Source: Herbiconiux gentiana (GTDB lineage: Bacteria; Actinomycetota; Actinomycetes; Actinomycetales; Microbacteriaceae). Taken from it: a stretch of DNA of 64,000 nucleotides. Location of the stretch: assembly GCF_024978135.1 (NCBI RefSeq), contig NZ_JANTEZ010000003.1:310001-374000 (forward strand), written 5' to 3'. Of this stretch, positions 23,150-31,953 are shown piece after piece. Position 1 is the first letter of the stretch. Each line of letters starts with the position of its first letter. The notes below the pieces were generated by a model. That model saw nothing but the letters and a program-made list of their open reading frames with translations, was not told the DNA's origin and searched no databases. The translations under genes and the position numbers were made by a program.

Positions 23150-23629
23150 ATGGACGAGGTGCGCTGGCTGACGCGCGATCAGCTCAGGGCGTGGATCCGT
23201 CTCGAGGCCGTCGTCGAACTGCTGCCGACCGTGCTCGACTCGCAGCTGCAGCGCGATTCGTCGCTGACGCACTTCGAGTACGTGGTGCTCGCGAAGCTGT
23301 CCGAGTCGCCCGACGAGGTGCTGCGGATGACCGCCCTCGCCGCCACAACCAACAGCACGCTGCCCCGCCTCTCGCACGTCGTCTCGCGGCTGGAGGCCCG
23401 CGGCTTCGTGTCGCGGATGCCCTGCCCGGACGATCGGCGGGCGACCAACGCGCACCTGACCGACGAGGGGCGCGCGAAGGTCGTGGCCGCGGCGCCCGGG
23501 CACGTGGCGACCGTGCGCGAGCACGTCATCGATCTGCTGTCGGACGAGCAGGTGACGCAGCTCGACGGGATCATGGCGACGCTGCTGCAGAAGCTCGACC
23601 CGTCGAACACGCTGCGCATCCTGCCCTGA
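23150..23629 (+). CDS. MarR family transcriptional regulator
   Basis: A 159-residue regulator. The winged helix is clear: LTHFEYVVLAKLSESPDEVL, MTALAATTNSTLPRLSHVV as recognition helix, then the wing FVSRMPCPDDRRATNAHLTD (DxRxxxxxLT signature). Flanking helices form the dimer. One cysteine lies in the wing (MPCPDD), so redox sensing is possible but unproven. The palindrome just upstream suggests it represses itself. It follows the peptide/cupin/ferredoxin operon by 39 bases and may control it, though the palindrome is not seen before the peptide gene. Confidence 0.9.
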   Translation: MDEVRWLTRDQLRAWIRLEAVVELLPTVLDSQLQRDSSLTHFEYVVLAKLSESPDEVLRMTALAATTNSTLPRLSHVVSRLEARGFVSRMPCPDDRRATNAHLTDEGRAKVVAAAPGHVATVREHVIDLLSDEQVTQLDGIMATLLQKLDPSNTLRILP

Positions 23630-23687
23630 GGCTCACGGCTTCTGCGGTTTCCGACCCGATGTCGGCGGCCGGGTGGAGACTGGACGT

Positions 23688-24566
23688 GTGCCGGAGCTGC
23701 CTGAAGTCCACGCCCTCACGGTCGACCTGAACGGCCGGCTGGCGGGTCGACGTGTCGACAGGCTCGAGCCCGTGTCGTTCGCGGCCCTCAAGACCTTCGA
23801 CCCGCCGGTCTCCGCGGTGGCCGGCAGCACGGTCGAGCGGCTCGACCGGCACGGCAAGTTCCTCGACTTCGTGCTGCGGGGCGCATCCGGTGACGAGCTG
23901 CACGTCATCACCCACCTGGCCCGAGCGGGCTGGCTCCGGTGGCGGGATGCTCCGCCGCCGCCACCCAGCGGCAAACCCGGGCGCGGCGCGCTGGCGGCGC
24001 GGCTCGTGCTCGACGACGGCACCGGTTTCGACCTCACCGAGGCGGGCACGAAGAAGAGCCTGGCGATCTACGTCGTCCGTTCGCCCGACGAGGTGCCGGG
24101 CATCGCGCGGCTCGGGCCCGACCCCCTCGACGAGGGCTTCACGCTCGAGGTGTTCTCGGGCATCCTGAAGCAGGCGGGGCGGGCGCAGATCAAGGGCGTG
24201 CTGCGCAACCAGTCGACGATCGCGGGCATCGGCAACGCGTACTCCGACGAGATCCTGCATGCGGCGAAGATGTCGCCGTTCAAGCCGGCCGCCATGACCG
24301 CCGACGAAACGGCGCTGCTCTACGGAGCCATGCAGTCGACTCTGCGCGGGGCGATCGCGCGTGCAGAAGGGCTCGCGGCGTCGGAGCTGAAGGCCGAGAA
24401 GAAGCAGGGTCTTGCGGTGCACGGTCGCACAGGGCAGGCGTGCCCGGTCTGTGGTGACACCATCCGGCAGGTCACCTATGCCGATTCGAGCCTTCAGTAC
24501 TGCCCCACGTGCCAGACGGGCGGCAAGCCGTTGGCCGATCGGGTTCTGTCGCGGCTGCTGAAGTAG
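23688..24566 (+). CDS. Fpg/Nei family DNA glycosylase
   Basis: A 292-residue DNA repair enzyme. The GTG start gives VPELPEVHALTVDL, so that after processing Pro2 and Glu3 form the catalytic N-terminus. The helix-two-turn-helix reads LRNQSTIAGIGNAYSDEIL, and the zinc finger is CPVCGDTIRQVTYADSSLQYC then PTC (C-x2-C...C-x2-C). It removes oxidised bases and cleaves at AP sites. Length is normal. The usual Lys of the beta-hairpin is at HGKFLDF. It follows the MarR gene by 58 bases. Endonuclease VIII-like versus MutM specificity cannot be settled by eye. Confidence 0.9.
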   Translation: MPELPEVHALTVDLNGRLAGRRVDRLEPVSFAALKTFDPPVSAVAGSTVERLDRHGKFLDFVLRGASGDELHVITHLARAGWLRWRDAPPPPPSGKPGRGALAARLVLDDGTGFDLTEAGTKKSLAIYVVRSPDEVPGIARLGPDPLDEGFTLEVFSGILKQAGRAQIKGVLRNQSTIAGIGNAYSDEILHAAKMSPFKPAAMTADETALLYGAMQSTLRGAIARAEGLAASELKAEKKQGLAVHGRTGQACPVCGDTIRQVTYADSSLQYCPTCQTGGKPLADRVLSRLLK

Positions 24567-24603
24567 GGCGCTGGCGGCGAGCCGCGAACTGCAAGCGGCA
24601 CGC

Positions 24604-25725
24604 TCAGCGCGACCCCAGCACCCACGACCCCACGACCTCCGCGCTGAACGGCACCGAGTACGCCATCAGCGCCCCGGCCTGCGCGTCGCGGAAGATCCGC
24701 TGGATGGGCGAGCGCGCGAGGTACGCTCCCCCGCCCCCGACCTTGAGCGCCAGCGCCGCCGCCTTCTTCGCCACCTCGTTCGCGAGCATCTTCGCCTCGG
24801 TGGCGGCCGCCATCGCGAGCGGGTCGCGGCGATCGGCGAGCCAGGCCACCTGCTCCGCCACGAGGGTGGCGCCGCGCAGCTCGGTCCAGAGCATCCCGGT
24901 CTCGGCCTTCACCCACTGCTCGTCGGCGAGCACAGCTCCGGCAGGGCCCTTGGGCGTCGTCGCCGAAGTCACGAGGGCGTCGACCGCCGACTCGGCGATG
25001 CCGATCGAGAGTGAGGCGAAGCCGACCGTAATGAGGTTCGCGTAATCGGCCGGTGGCGGGCCGCAGCGGCGTGACGCCGGCAGCACGGTGCCGTCGAAGA
25101 CGATGCTGCGGCTGCGAGTGGCCCGCATGCCGATGGTCTGGTCGATCGGCGGAAGGCTCATCGTCGAGTCGCGCGAGACCCCGAAGAACGCTGGGTTGCC
25201 GTCGATGCGCACGTTGAGCAGCAGGTGGTCGGCCACCTCGACGCCCGATACGAACAGCTTGCGGCCCGTGAGCGACCAGCCGCCGTCGATCGGGTCGACG
25301 TCCTGCTGCGAGGCGAGGAAGTGGTTGCCGCCGGCGGGTTCCGAGAGCGCGTTCGAGAAGCGGTCGCCCGCGCGCAGCCGCTCGGCGAAGAACGCGGCGG
25401 CGGGCGGCGGCGACATGGTCACGAGTCCGTGCGCGGCGCCGATGTGCATCAGCCAGACGGCGGCGAGGGCCGGATGCGCGGCCGCGAAGAGACGCACGAT
25501 CTGCGCGAGGGCGGCGTACGACAGCCCCTCCCCTCCGTGCTCGACGGGCAGGAACGCGGTGTCGAGGCCGCTGTCCGAGATCGCCTGCAGGTGCGCGAGG
25601 GGCAGCTCGCCCGACTCGTCGTCGGCGGCGACCGTCGCGGCGAAGCGCGCGGCGAGCGCGGTGGCGATGTCGATCCAGGGCTCCTCCGAGGAGGGCACGG
25701 CGACCGGTGAGGGGCGACGGAGCAT
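24604..25725 (-). CDS. acyl-CoA dehydrogenase-like flavoprotein (SfnB/DszC type)
   Basis: A 373-residue flavoprotein of the acyl-CoA dehydrogenase fold. N-terminal helices read LPLAHLQAISDSGLDTAFLP, the middle strand domain has SNALSEPAGG and GWSLTGRKLFVSGVEVADHL, and the C-terminal helical part has VKAETGMLWTELRGATLVAE. The catalytic Glu of true acyl-CoA dehydrogenases is not apparent, which suits the flavin monooxygenase branch (SfnB, DszC) or a dehydrogenase of unusual substrate. GAAAGGA precedes ATG 25725. It lies tail-to-tail with the Fpg gene and 49 bases after the GntR gene on the same strand. Confidence 0.78.
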   Translation of the reverse strand: MLRRPSPVAVPSSEEPWIDIATALAARFAATVAADDESGELPLAHLQAISDSGLDTAFLPVEHGGEGLSYAALAQIVRLFAAAHPALAAVWLMHIGAAHGLVTMSPPPAAAFFAERLRAGDRFSNALSEPAGGNHFLASQQDVDPIDGGWSLTGRKLFVSGVEVADHLLLNVRIDGNPAFFGVSRDSTMSLPPIDQTIGMRATRSRSIVFDGTVLPASRRCGPPPADYANLITVGFASLSIGIAESAVDALVTSATTPKGPAGAVLADEQWVKAETGMLWTELRGATLVAEQVAWLADRRDPLAMAAATEAKMLANEVAKKAAALALKVGGGGAYLARSPIQRIFRDAQAGALMAYSVPFSAEVVGSWVLGSR

Positions 25726-25774
25726 GGGAGTTCCTTTCGAGGGAGCGAGGAGGATGAGAGAGGAGAACGCGACG

Positions 25775-26515
25775 CTAGAACTGGTACCGCGCCGTCGAGA
25801 ACACCTGCGGAGGTCGAATCGTGCGCATGATCGAGTACGACACGGTCTTCGGGTCGTGCAGCTCCCGCGCGTGGAACAGCCGCCGCCCGCTCAGGCCGAG
25901 CCCCACGATGTCGAGTGTCAGCACGGGAGTACCCACCGGATGCTCGAACAGCTCGGCATCCTCCTCACCGAGCACCTCGGCCGACGGGGTCGTGATCTCC
26001 CACGCGATCGCCTCGCCCCACACCTGCTTGACGGCCGTGTAGATCGAGTCGCCGAGGTCGACCTCGGCCCGCGGGAAGGGCAACGGCATCGTGCCGAACG
26101 AGAGCATCGCGACCGAGCCGTCGGCCCGCCAGCGCTTCACGATCCGGGCGGCGGGCCGGCCGGTCTCGGTCATCAGCAGGCCCGCACTCTCCTTCGGCAG
26201 CAGCACGTCCGAGATCGACAGCACCTCGACGGTGCTCTCGTATCCCAGCTGCCGCAGCAGGGTGCTGTACTCGAGCTGGTCCTCGAAACGCACGCTCATC
26301 CGGGTGGCCACCGGGTCGACCTCGGTGGCGGCGCCCTGCCGGCGCAGCACGATGCCCTGCTGCTCGAGCGAGGCGAGCACGTCGCGCACCTGCTTGCGGG
26401 TGATGCCGAGCCGCTCGGCCATCTCCACCTCGCCGGGCAGGGTCGATCCCGAAGCGGCGGCGTCGCGCACGAAGCGCAGCACCCCCGCGAGCACGCGCTG
26501 GCTGTCACTGGTCAT
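25775..26515 (-). CDS. GntR-family (HutC/UTRA) transcriptional regulator
   Basis: A 246-residue regulator. The winged HTH (LPGEVEMAERLGITRKQVRD and LASLEQQGIVLRRQG) is followed by a UTRA ligand domain ending YSIMRTIRPPQVF. ATG 26515 overlaps the permease stop (ATGA), so it is the last gene of the purine importer operon and is made with it, suggesting feedback by a purine nucleoside or base. A candidate binding dyad of GntR type (ACTTGT-TC-ACAAGT) lies at 34981-34994 before the linked deaminase genes. Confidence 0.87.
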   Translation of the reverse strand: MTSDSQRVLAGVLRFVRDAAASGSTLPGEVEMAERLGITRKQVRDVLASLEQQGIVLRRQGAATEVDPVATRMSVRFEDQLEYSTLLRQLGYESTVEVLSISDVLLPKESAGLLMTETGRPAARIVKRWRADGSVAMLSFGTMPLPFPRAEVDLGDSIYTAVKQVWGEAIAWEITTPSAEVLGEEDAELFEHPVGTPVLTLDIVGLGLSGRRLFHARELHDPKTVSYSIMRTIRPPQVFSTARYQF

Positions 26516-27426
26516 GCAGGCCTCACTGTCTTGAAGAGCCGTCGCATCTGGCTGCGCGAGGTGATCACGAGCACGACGAGGGTCACCAGGTACGGTAGCG
26601 ACTGATAGAGCTCGCTGGGCAGCTGCAGCGACGTCGACTGCGACAGCAGGGCGAAGCTCTGCAGGAACGCGAACAGCAGGGCGCCGAGCGCGATGCCGAT
26701 CGGCCGGCTGCGCCCCATGATCACGACCGCCAGCACGATGTACCCGCGACCGGCGGTGATGTCGGGCGTGAACGAGCCGATGGTGCCGACCGTGATCACC
26801 GCGCCACCGAGCCCGGCGAGCGCCCCGCCGATCAGCAGAGCGGATGCGCCCGTGCGCTCCACTCGCACGCCCCGCAGAGCGGCCGAGGCCGGGTCGGTTC
26901 CCACGGCCCGCACCGCGAGGCCGAAGCGGGTGAACCGCATCACGGCCCAGGCGACGACGAGCAGCACGACGGCCAGATAGACCAGCGGGCTCTGGCCGAA
27001 CAGGATGGGGCCGACCACCGGCAGCTCGCTCAGCGGCCCGAGGTCGACGCGGGGCACGGTGGCGACGGCGACGTTGGTCTGACCCGAGGGAACCCAGAGC
27101 TGGTAGAGGTAGGTGCTGAGGCCGAGGCCGAGCATGGTGATGCCGAGGCCGATCACGATCTCGTTGGCGTGCAGCCGGTAGACGAGCAGGTTCATCACGA
27201 CGGCCAGCACCAGGCCGACCAGGAGACCGGCGACGAGACCGGCCAGCGGGCCCGCGAGGCTGCCGGCCCACACGCCGGTGAGGGCGCCCATGATCATCAT
27301 GCCCTCGATGCCGAGGTTGATCCGGCCCGCCCGCTCGACGAAGCCCTCGCCGATACCGGCGAGCACGAGCGGCGCGGCCAGCGCGAGCGCGCCCGCGATG
27401 ATCGCGACCCACAGCTCGACGCTCAT
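26512..27426 (-). CDS. nucleoside ABC transporter permease (NupQ/BMP type)
   Basis: A 304-residue inner-membrane permease with about eight helices. The branched-chain/BMP family core appears as GRINLGIEGMMIMGALTGVW, then RLHANEIVIGLGITMLG, the EAA-like segment LAVRAVGTDPASAALRGVRV and ALLIGGALAGLGGAVITVG. It pairs with the permease upstream to form the channel of a purine-nucleoside importer. ATG 27426 overlaps the upstream permease stop (ATGA). Confidence 0.9.
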   Translation of the reverse strand: MSVELWVAIIAGALALAAPLVLAGIGEGFVERAGRINLGIEGMMIMGALTGVWAGSLAGPLAGLVAGLLVGLVLAVVMNLLVYRLHANEIVIGLGITMLGLGLSTYLYQLWVPSGQTNVAVATVPRVDLGPLSELPVVGPILFGQSPLVYLAVVLLVVAWAVMRFTRFGLAVRAVGTDPASAALRGVRVERTGASALLIGGALAGLGGAVITVGTIGSFTPDITAGRGYIVLAVVIMGRSRPIGIALGALLFAFLQSFALLSQSTSLQLPSELYQSLPYLVTLVVLVITSRSQMRRLFKTVRPA

Positions 27427-28559
27427 GCGCGCGCCTCCTCGGCCTCGGCCGTCGCGATCGGGCCTGGAGCATCGGGGCCGTCGGGCGCATCCGCCACCAC
27501 CGGCTCGGCCGGCGCCACGACGGCGGCCGGCTGCCGCTGGTAGGCCGCGATGCACGCCACGCCCATCAACAACACCCCCTTGATCACCTCGGCGATCGAC
27601 GACGGCACGGTGCCGGTGGCCGACTGCATGCCCACGGCGCCGGCGCTGAGCGCCGAGAAGAACAGCGCCGCCGCGACGATCCCGATCGGCGCGAGCGCCC
27701 CGAGCAGCGCCACCGCGATGCCCGAGAACCCCACCCCGCCCGACACCGAGCTCAGCAGCCGGTCGTTGACGCCGGCCACCTGGATCCAGCCGACCACGCC
27801 CGCACCGAGCCCCGAGACGAGCATCGTCGAGTACACCGTGCGGCTGCGGGTCGCACCGAGTCGCAGCGCGAGCTTCGGCCGGCTGGCGAACACGCTCAAC
27901 CGGGTGCTGGCCGCGCTCCGCTGCCAGACGAGGAACACGACCGCGAGCACGACGACCAGCAGGACGCCCCAGTGCGCCCGGGTGCCGGGGATGAGGCTCG
28001 GCAGGCTCGCGGCGTCGGGCAGCTCGTCGCTCTGCGGGGTCGCGGTCTCGGCGTCGGTGGCGAGCCAGGTGCGGAGCGTCCAGCCGAGGAATCCGGCGGC
28101 GAGGTAGTTGAGCAGCAGGGTGCTGAGGATCTCGTTCACCCGCCAGCGCACGGTGAGGAAGGCGGGCAGCAGCGCCATCAGCCCGCCGCCGACGGCACCG
28201 GCGACGAAGCCGGCGACCCAGAGCAGCAGGGCGGGGGCACCGCCGTCGAGCATCCGGTTGACGGCGAAGACGGCGGCGGTCGCGAAGATCGCTCCGACCA
28301 CGATCTGCCCCTCGGCTCCGACCGAGAACACGCCGGCCCGCAGCGCGGGGATGAGCGTCAGCGCCACGATCCCGATCGGCACCGCCCCGACGAGCACCTC
28401 GCCGATGCGGTACGGCGAGCTCGAGACTCCGTCGACGAGTCCCTGCAGGCCGAGCAGCGGGTCGGCTCCGGCGAACACGATCAGTGCGCCCGCGATCAGG
28501 ATGATCGAGACGACGACCGCACCCGTGAGCACCCACCGTCGCCGGTCGAGGGCCCTCAC
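27423..28559 (-). CDS. nucleoside ABC transporter permease (NupP/BMP type)
   Basis: A permease of about 378 residues (GTG 28559, whose GTGA overlaps the adenine deaminase stop; a GTG at 28568 is an alternative). It has an N-terminal helix, LRAGVFSVGAEGQIVVGAIF, RVNEILSTLLLNYLAAGFLG, and FSGIAVALLGALAPIGIVAA, all typical of the longer BMP-system permease. An Ala/Pro-rich tail of ~40 residues follows the last helix and is cytosolic; tails of this kind are variable. It works with the neighbouring permease and the double ATPase. Confidence 0.9.
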   Translation of the reverse strand: MRALDRRRWVLTGAVVVSIILIAGALIVFAGADPLLGLQGLVDGVSSSPYRIGEVLVGAVPIGIVALTLIPALRAGVFSVGAEGQIVVGAIFATAAVFAVNRMLDGGAPALLLWVAGFVAGAVGGGLMALLPAFLTVRWRVNEILSTLLLNYLAAGFLGWTLRTWLATDAETATPQSDELPDAASLPSLIPGTRAHWGVLLVVVLAVVFLVWQRSAASTRLSVFASRPKLALRLGATRSRTVYSTMLVSGLGAGVVGWIQVAGVNDRLLSSVSGGVGFSGIAVALLGALAPIGIVAAALFFSALSAGAVGMQSATGTVPSSIAEVIKGVLLMGVACIAAYQRQPAAVVAPAEPVVADAPDGPDAPGPIATAEAEEARA

Positions 28560-30349
28560 GAGCCGCACCGGTCGACGGCTCCGGGAAGCAGCACGTCGAC
28601 GAAGGACTGCGACGCGGTGTCGATCAGTCCGAGTTCGGTGAGCCCCAGGTCGGGCACGACGTAGAGGCCCACGAACGACAGGATGATGTACGGCGAGGGG
28701 ATGCGGCAGCCCAGGGCGTGGGTGGCGGCGTGGGCGCGCTGCAGAGCATCCGCCGTCTCTTCGAACGGATCGGCGCTCATCATGCCGCCGACGGGCAGGG
28801 CCACCCGGCCGACCACCTCGCCCGAGCCGTCGACCGTGACGAAGCCGCCGTCCATGGCGCGCAGCTCCTCGACGGCTCGGAGCATGGCGGCGTCGTCGAC
28901 TCCGACGACCGCGATGTTCATGTTCGGGCAGTTCATCGTGATGGCGACGGCGCCCTCACGCAGCCCGAAGCCCTGCACGAAGCCGATGCCGGTCTCGGCC
29001 GAGCCGTGGTGCCGGTCGACGACCGCGATCTTGAGCACGTCGGCCGACGGGTCGGGCTGCACGAGGCCGTCGACGATCGGCAGCCCGGCCTCGAACTCGC
29101 GCTTGAAGTAGCCCTTGTACATGGCCATCGCGCGCACGCGGGCCTCGTCGCCGGTCGCGGGCACCGCGAACATCGCAGGGTCGAGCAGCTCGGGCAGGTG
29201 CACGGTTCCGGATGCCCAGTCCGGCAGTTCGTCGTGGTTCTCGAACAGTGCCCGGCCGTCGCGGGCGGCCACCCGGCCCTCGACGACGACCACCGACGGC
29301 CGCACCTCGGCGAGCTCGGGGATGATCTGCAGATCGGCCAGGCGCGACGGGGCGAGGAGCCCCAGCACCTGGTCGAGACGGTAGTACGCGGCGGGCTGAG
29401 TGGTGGCCATGCGGTAGGCCAGCTGCGGGTCGACCCCGAAGCGGATGGCCTGGCGGACGTGGTGGTCGATGTGCCCCTCGGTGTGCAGGTCGAGGACGTG
29501 TTTGTCGTCGGCGCAGAAGCAGAGGCTGCGGAGCGCCGGGGCGACCCGCTCGAGGTCGGCGAAGATCGGCACCGTATTGTCGGTGAGGGAGGCCCCCATG
29601 ATCGTGATCATGGCGCCGAGCCGCACGCGTTCGAGCACCTCGTCGACGGTCGCGGAGTTGTGGTCATCGCCGACGCCGGCGGCGAGGTAGCCCCAGAGCG
29701 ACTCCTCGGTCTGGGCGGCCGTGTGGCCGGTGATGCGGCGGCCGGCCACCAGCGCCTCGCGGAAGCGACCGGTGGAGACCTCGCCGTAGTCGAAGGGGTT
29801 GCCCTCGCCGAGGTTGGTGGTGACCGGGTCCCACAGGCGGGCGCGCACGATCTCCTCCGGGATGACCGCGCCGCCGTGCTCCAGGATGGGCGAGGCAGGG
29901 GTCGTGGGCGAGACCTGCTGGAAGATGTGCAGCGGGGTGCCGGTGCTGAGCAGGAGGTCCATGCCGCGGGCGCCCCAGACGTTCGCGGCTCCGTTCGGGT
30001 CGGTCAGCACGGTGCCCGTGCCGCGGGCGACACTGAGGCGGGCGAGCTCGCCCGGGGTGAGGTTGGTGTACTCGATGTGCAGGTGGGCGTCGATGAAGGT
30101 GGGCACGACGTGGGATCCGGTGGCGTCGATCTCCTCGACGTCGGGGCCGGGTGGGACGTGGTTCCAGGGGGTCAGGGTCGCGATATGGCGACCGGCGATG
30201 ACGACGTCGCGCTCGAGCCACTCCTCGGTGCCGGGCGACTGCACGAGGCCGCCGCGGACGATCAGGTCGGGGCGCTCGGTGCCGGAGGCGACGGCCCGGA
30301 GGCGGCCGAGCTCGGCGGCCGTGGGGTAGAGGTCGGTCAGCTCGGTCAC
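28556..30349 (-). CDS. adenine deaminase-like amidohydrolase
   Basis: A 597-residue metal hydrolase of the adenine deaminase (Ade) type. The N-terminal cap is followed by the HxH metal site PTFIDAHLHIEYTNLTP. Later come GVGDDHNSATVDEVLERVRL, FCADDKHVLDLHTEGHIDHH (Asp and His ligands) and the C-terminal domain with VGGMMSADPFEETADAL. It should convert adenine to hypoxanthine, or act on a related aminopurine. GTG 30349 overlaps the ATPase stop (GTGA). Its place inside the importer operon shows that imported purine is deaminated at once. Length matches the family. Confidence 0.87.
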   Translation of the reverse strand: MTELTDLYPTAAELGRLRAVASGTERPDLIVRGGLVQSPGTEEWLERDVVIAGRHIATLTPWNHVPPGPDVEEIDATGSHVVPTFIDAHLHIEYTNLTPGELARLSVARGTGTVLTDPNGAANVWGARGMDLLLSTGTPLHIFQQVSPTTPASPILEHGGAVIPEEIVRARLWDPVTTNLGEGNPFDYGEVSTGRFREALVAGRRITGHTAAQTEESLWGYLAAGVGDDHNSATVDEVLERVRLGAMITIMGASLTDNTVPIFADLERVAPALRSLCFCADDKHVLDLHTEGHIDHHVRQAIRFGVDPQLAYRMATTQPAAYYRLDQVLGLLAPSRLADLQIIPELAEVRPSVVVVEGRVAARDGRALFENHDELPDWASGTVHLPELLDPAMFAVPATGDEARVRAMAMYKGYFKREFEAGLPIVDGLVQPDPSADVLKIAVVDRHHGSAETGIGFVQGFGLREGAVAITMNCPNMNIAVVGVDDAAMLRAVEELRAMDGGFVTVDGSGEVVGRVALPVGGMMSADPFEETADALQRAHAATHALGCRIPSPYIILSFVGLYVVPDLGLTELGLIDTASQSFVDVLLPGAVDRCGS

Positions 30350-31953
30350 GGTGCGGGCTCCTCGGAAATGGCGGGACGGGGCGTGTCATCGGCGGGGAGG
30401 CCCGCCATGGCGCGGCCGAGGCGTTCGGTGGTGGCCTCGGCGATGGGCAGGTCGGCGACGATGCGGCCGCCGAACATGACCACGACGCGGTCGGCGACGC
30501 CGAGTACCTCCTCGAGGTCGTGCGAGGCCACGAGCACGGCGGCGCCGTCGGCGGCGAGGTCGACGAGGCGCTCGCGGATGGCCTGCGCCGCCCGGAGGTC
30601 GAGGCCCTGCGTCGGCCCGTAGGCGAGCACGGCATTCGGGGTCTTCGCGGCGCCGAGCTCGCGGGCGGCGAGCAGCTTCTGCTGGTTGCCTCCGGAGAGG
30701 CCGGCGGCGAGGAGCTCGGGGCGGGGCGGGCGCACGTCGAAGGCCGCGAGGCGGTCGGCTGGTGCCGACACGTCATCGGAGCCCTGGGGGCGCGACCGCG
30801 CATCCGCTCGCCGGCCCCGGGAACTGGAGTAGACCGCGAGATTCTCCCGGAGGCTCATGGTGGGCACGACGGCGTCGCGGCGGTCCTCCGGGATCCAGGC
30901 GAGGCCCGCGGCCCGGAGCGTGCTCGCCGTGGCCCCGCCGCGCTCGGCGGCGGCGGTCGAGGCGCGGCTGCCGGTGATCGTGACGGTTCGGGAACCCTCG
31001 AGCGTCACCGTGCCGGAGCGCGGCGGCACGAAGCCGGCGAGCACGTCGAGCAGCAGGTTCTGGCCGCTGCCGGCGACACCCGCGAGGCCGACGACCTCGC
31101 CGGCGTGCACCGCGAGGTCGACCCCGTCGAGGCGCGCGTCGCGGGTGGACTGCGCCACGACGGCCTCGGCTCGCAGGGTCACGGCACCGCGGGTGCGGGC
31201 TGCGCGAGGGGCGAGCTCGGGCAGCTCCCCCACCATCAAGCGGGCGATCTCGGTCGGCCGCAGCCCGGTCGCCGAGCCGTGGTGCACCTCGAGGCCGTGC
31301 GACAGGACGGTGAGGTCGTCGGCCACCTGGCGCACCTCGTCGAGCCGGTGGGTGATCAGCACGATCGCGGTGCCGAGCTCGCAGAGCGAGCGCAGGTGCT
31401 CGAACAGCCCGCCCACCTCGAGCGGGCCGAGGCTCGCGGTCGGCTCGTCGAGGATGAGCGTGTGCGCGCCCTCGGCGAGCGCCACCACGATCTCGCCGAG
31501 CTGGCGGTGGGAGTGGGTGAGCGAGGCGGTGGGGGCGTCGAGGTCGACCTCGACGCGGGCCCGGTCGAGGGTCGCGGCGAGCAGGGAGCGGGCCGATCGC
31601 CGGTTGACGAAAGGCCGCGAGCCGACGACGAGGTAGTTCTCGACGAGGCTGAGCTCCCCCACGAGGCTGAGCTGCTGCGGCACCATGTTGACGCCGCGGC
31701 GCTTCGCCTCGGCTCGGTCGCGCGGCACGTAGGGCACCCCGCCGAGACTGATCGCGCCGCTCGACGGCGGCTCGATGCCGGCGAGCACCTTCGCCAGGGT
31801 CGACTTGCCCGCCCCGTTCTCGCCGACCAGGGCGTGCACCGCGCCGGGGCGCACCGTGATCGAGACCTCGTGCAGCGCCCGCACCGGGCCGTAGCTCTTG
31901 GAGACGGACCGCGCCTCGACGACGCGGCCCGCCTCCTGGGGTGAGATGGTCAT
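30346..31953 (-). CDS. nucleoside ABC transporter ATP-binding protein (NupO/YufO-like, two domains)
   Basis: A 535-residue protein with two ATPase domains in one chain. Domain 1 has Walker A GENGAGKSTLAK and Walker B LILDEPTASL, but the ABC signature is LTHSHRQLGEI instead of LSxGxxQ. Domain 2 has the usual altered Walker A GVAGSGQNLLL, an intact signature LSGGNQQKLLAARE and Walker B VLAYGPTQGLD with Asp lost. In BMP/ribose importers one site is commonly degenerate; here domain 1's signature is also changed. The first codon overlaps the binding-protein stop (TGATG). Confidence 0.88.
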   Translation of the reverse strand: MTISPQEAGRVVEARSVSKSYGPVRALHEVSITVRPGAVHALVGENGAGKSTLAKVLAGIEPPSSGAISLGGVPYVPRDRAEAKRRGVNMVPQQLSLVGELSLVENYLVVGSRPFVNRRSARSLLAATLDRARVEVDLDAPTASLTHSHRQLGEIVVALAEGAHTLILDEPTASLGPLEVGGLFEHLRSLCELGTAIVLITHRLDEVRQVADDLTVLSHGLEVHHGSATGLRPTEIARLMVGELPELAPRAARTRGAVTLRAEAVVAQSTRDARLDGVDLAVHAGEVVGLAGVAGSGQNLLLDVLAGFVPPRSGTVTLEGSRTVTITGSRASTAAAERGGATASTLRAAGLAWIPEDRRDAVVPTMSLRENLAVYSSSRGRRADARSRPQGSDDVSAPADRLAAFDVRPPRPELLAAGLSGGNQQKLLAARELGAAKTPNAVLAYGPTQGLDLRAAQAIRERLVDLAADGAAVLVASHDLEEVLGVADRVVVMFGGRIVADLPIAEATTERLGRAMAGLPADDTPRPAISEEPAP

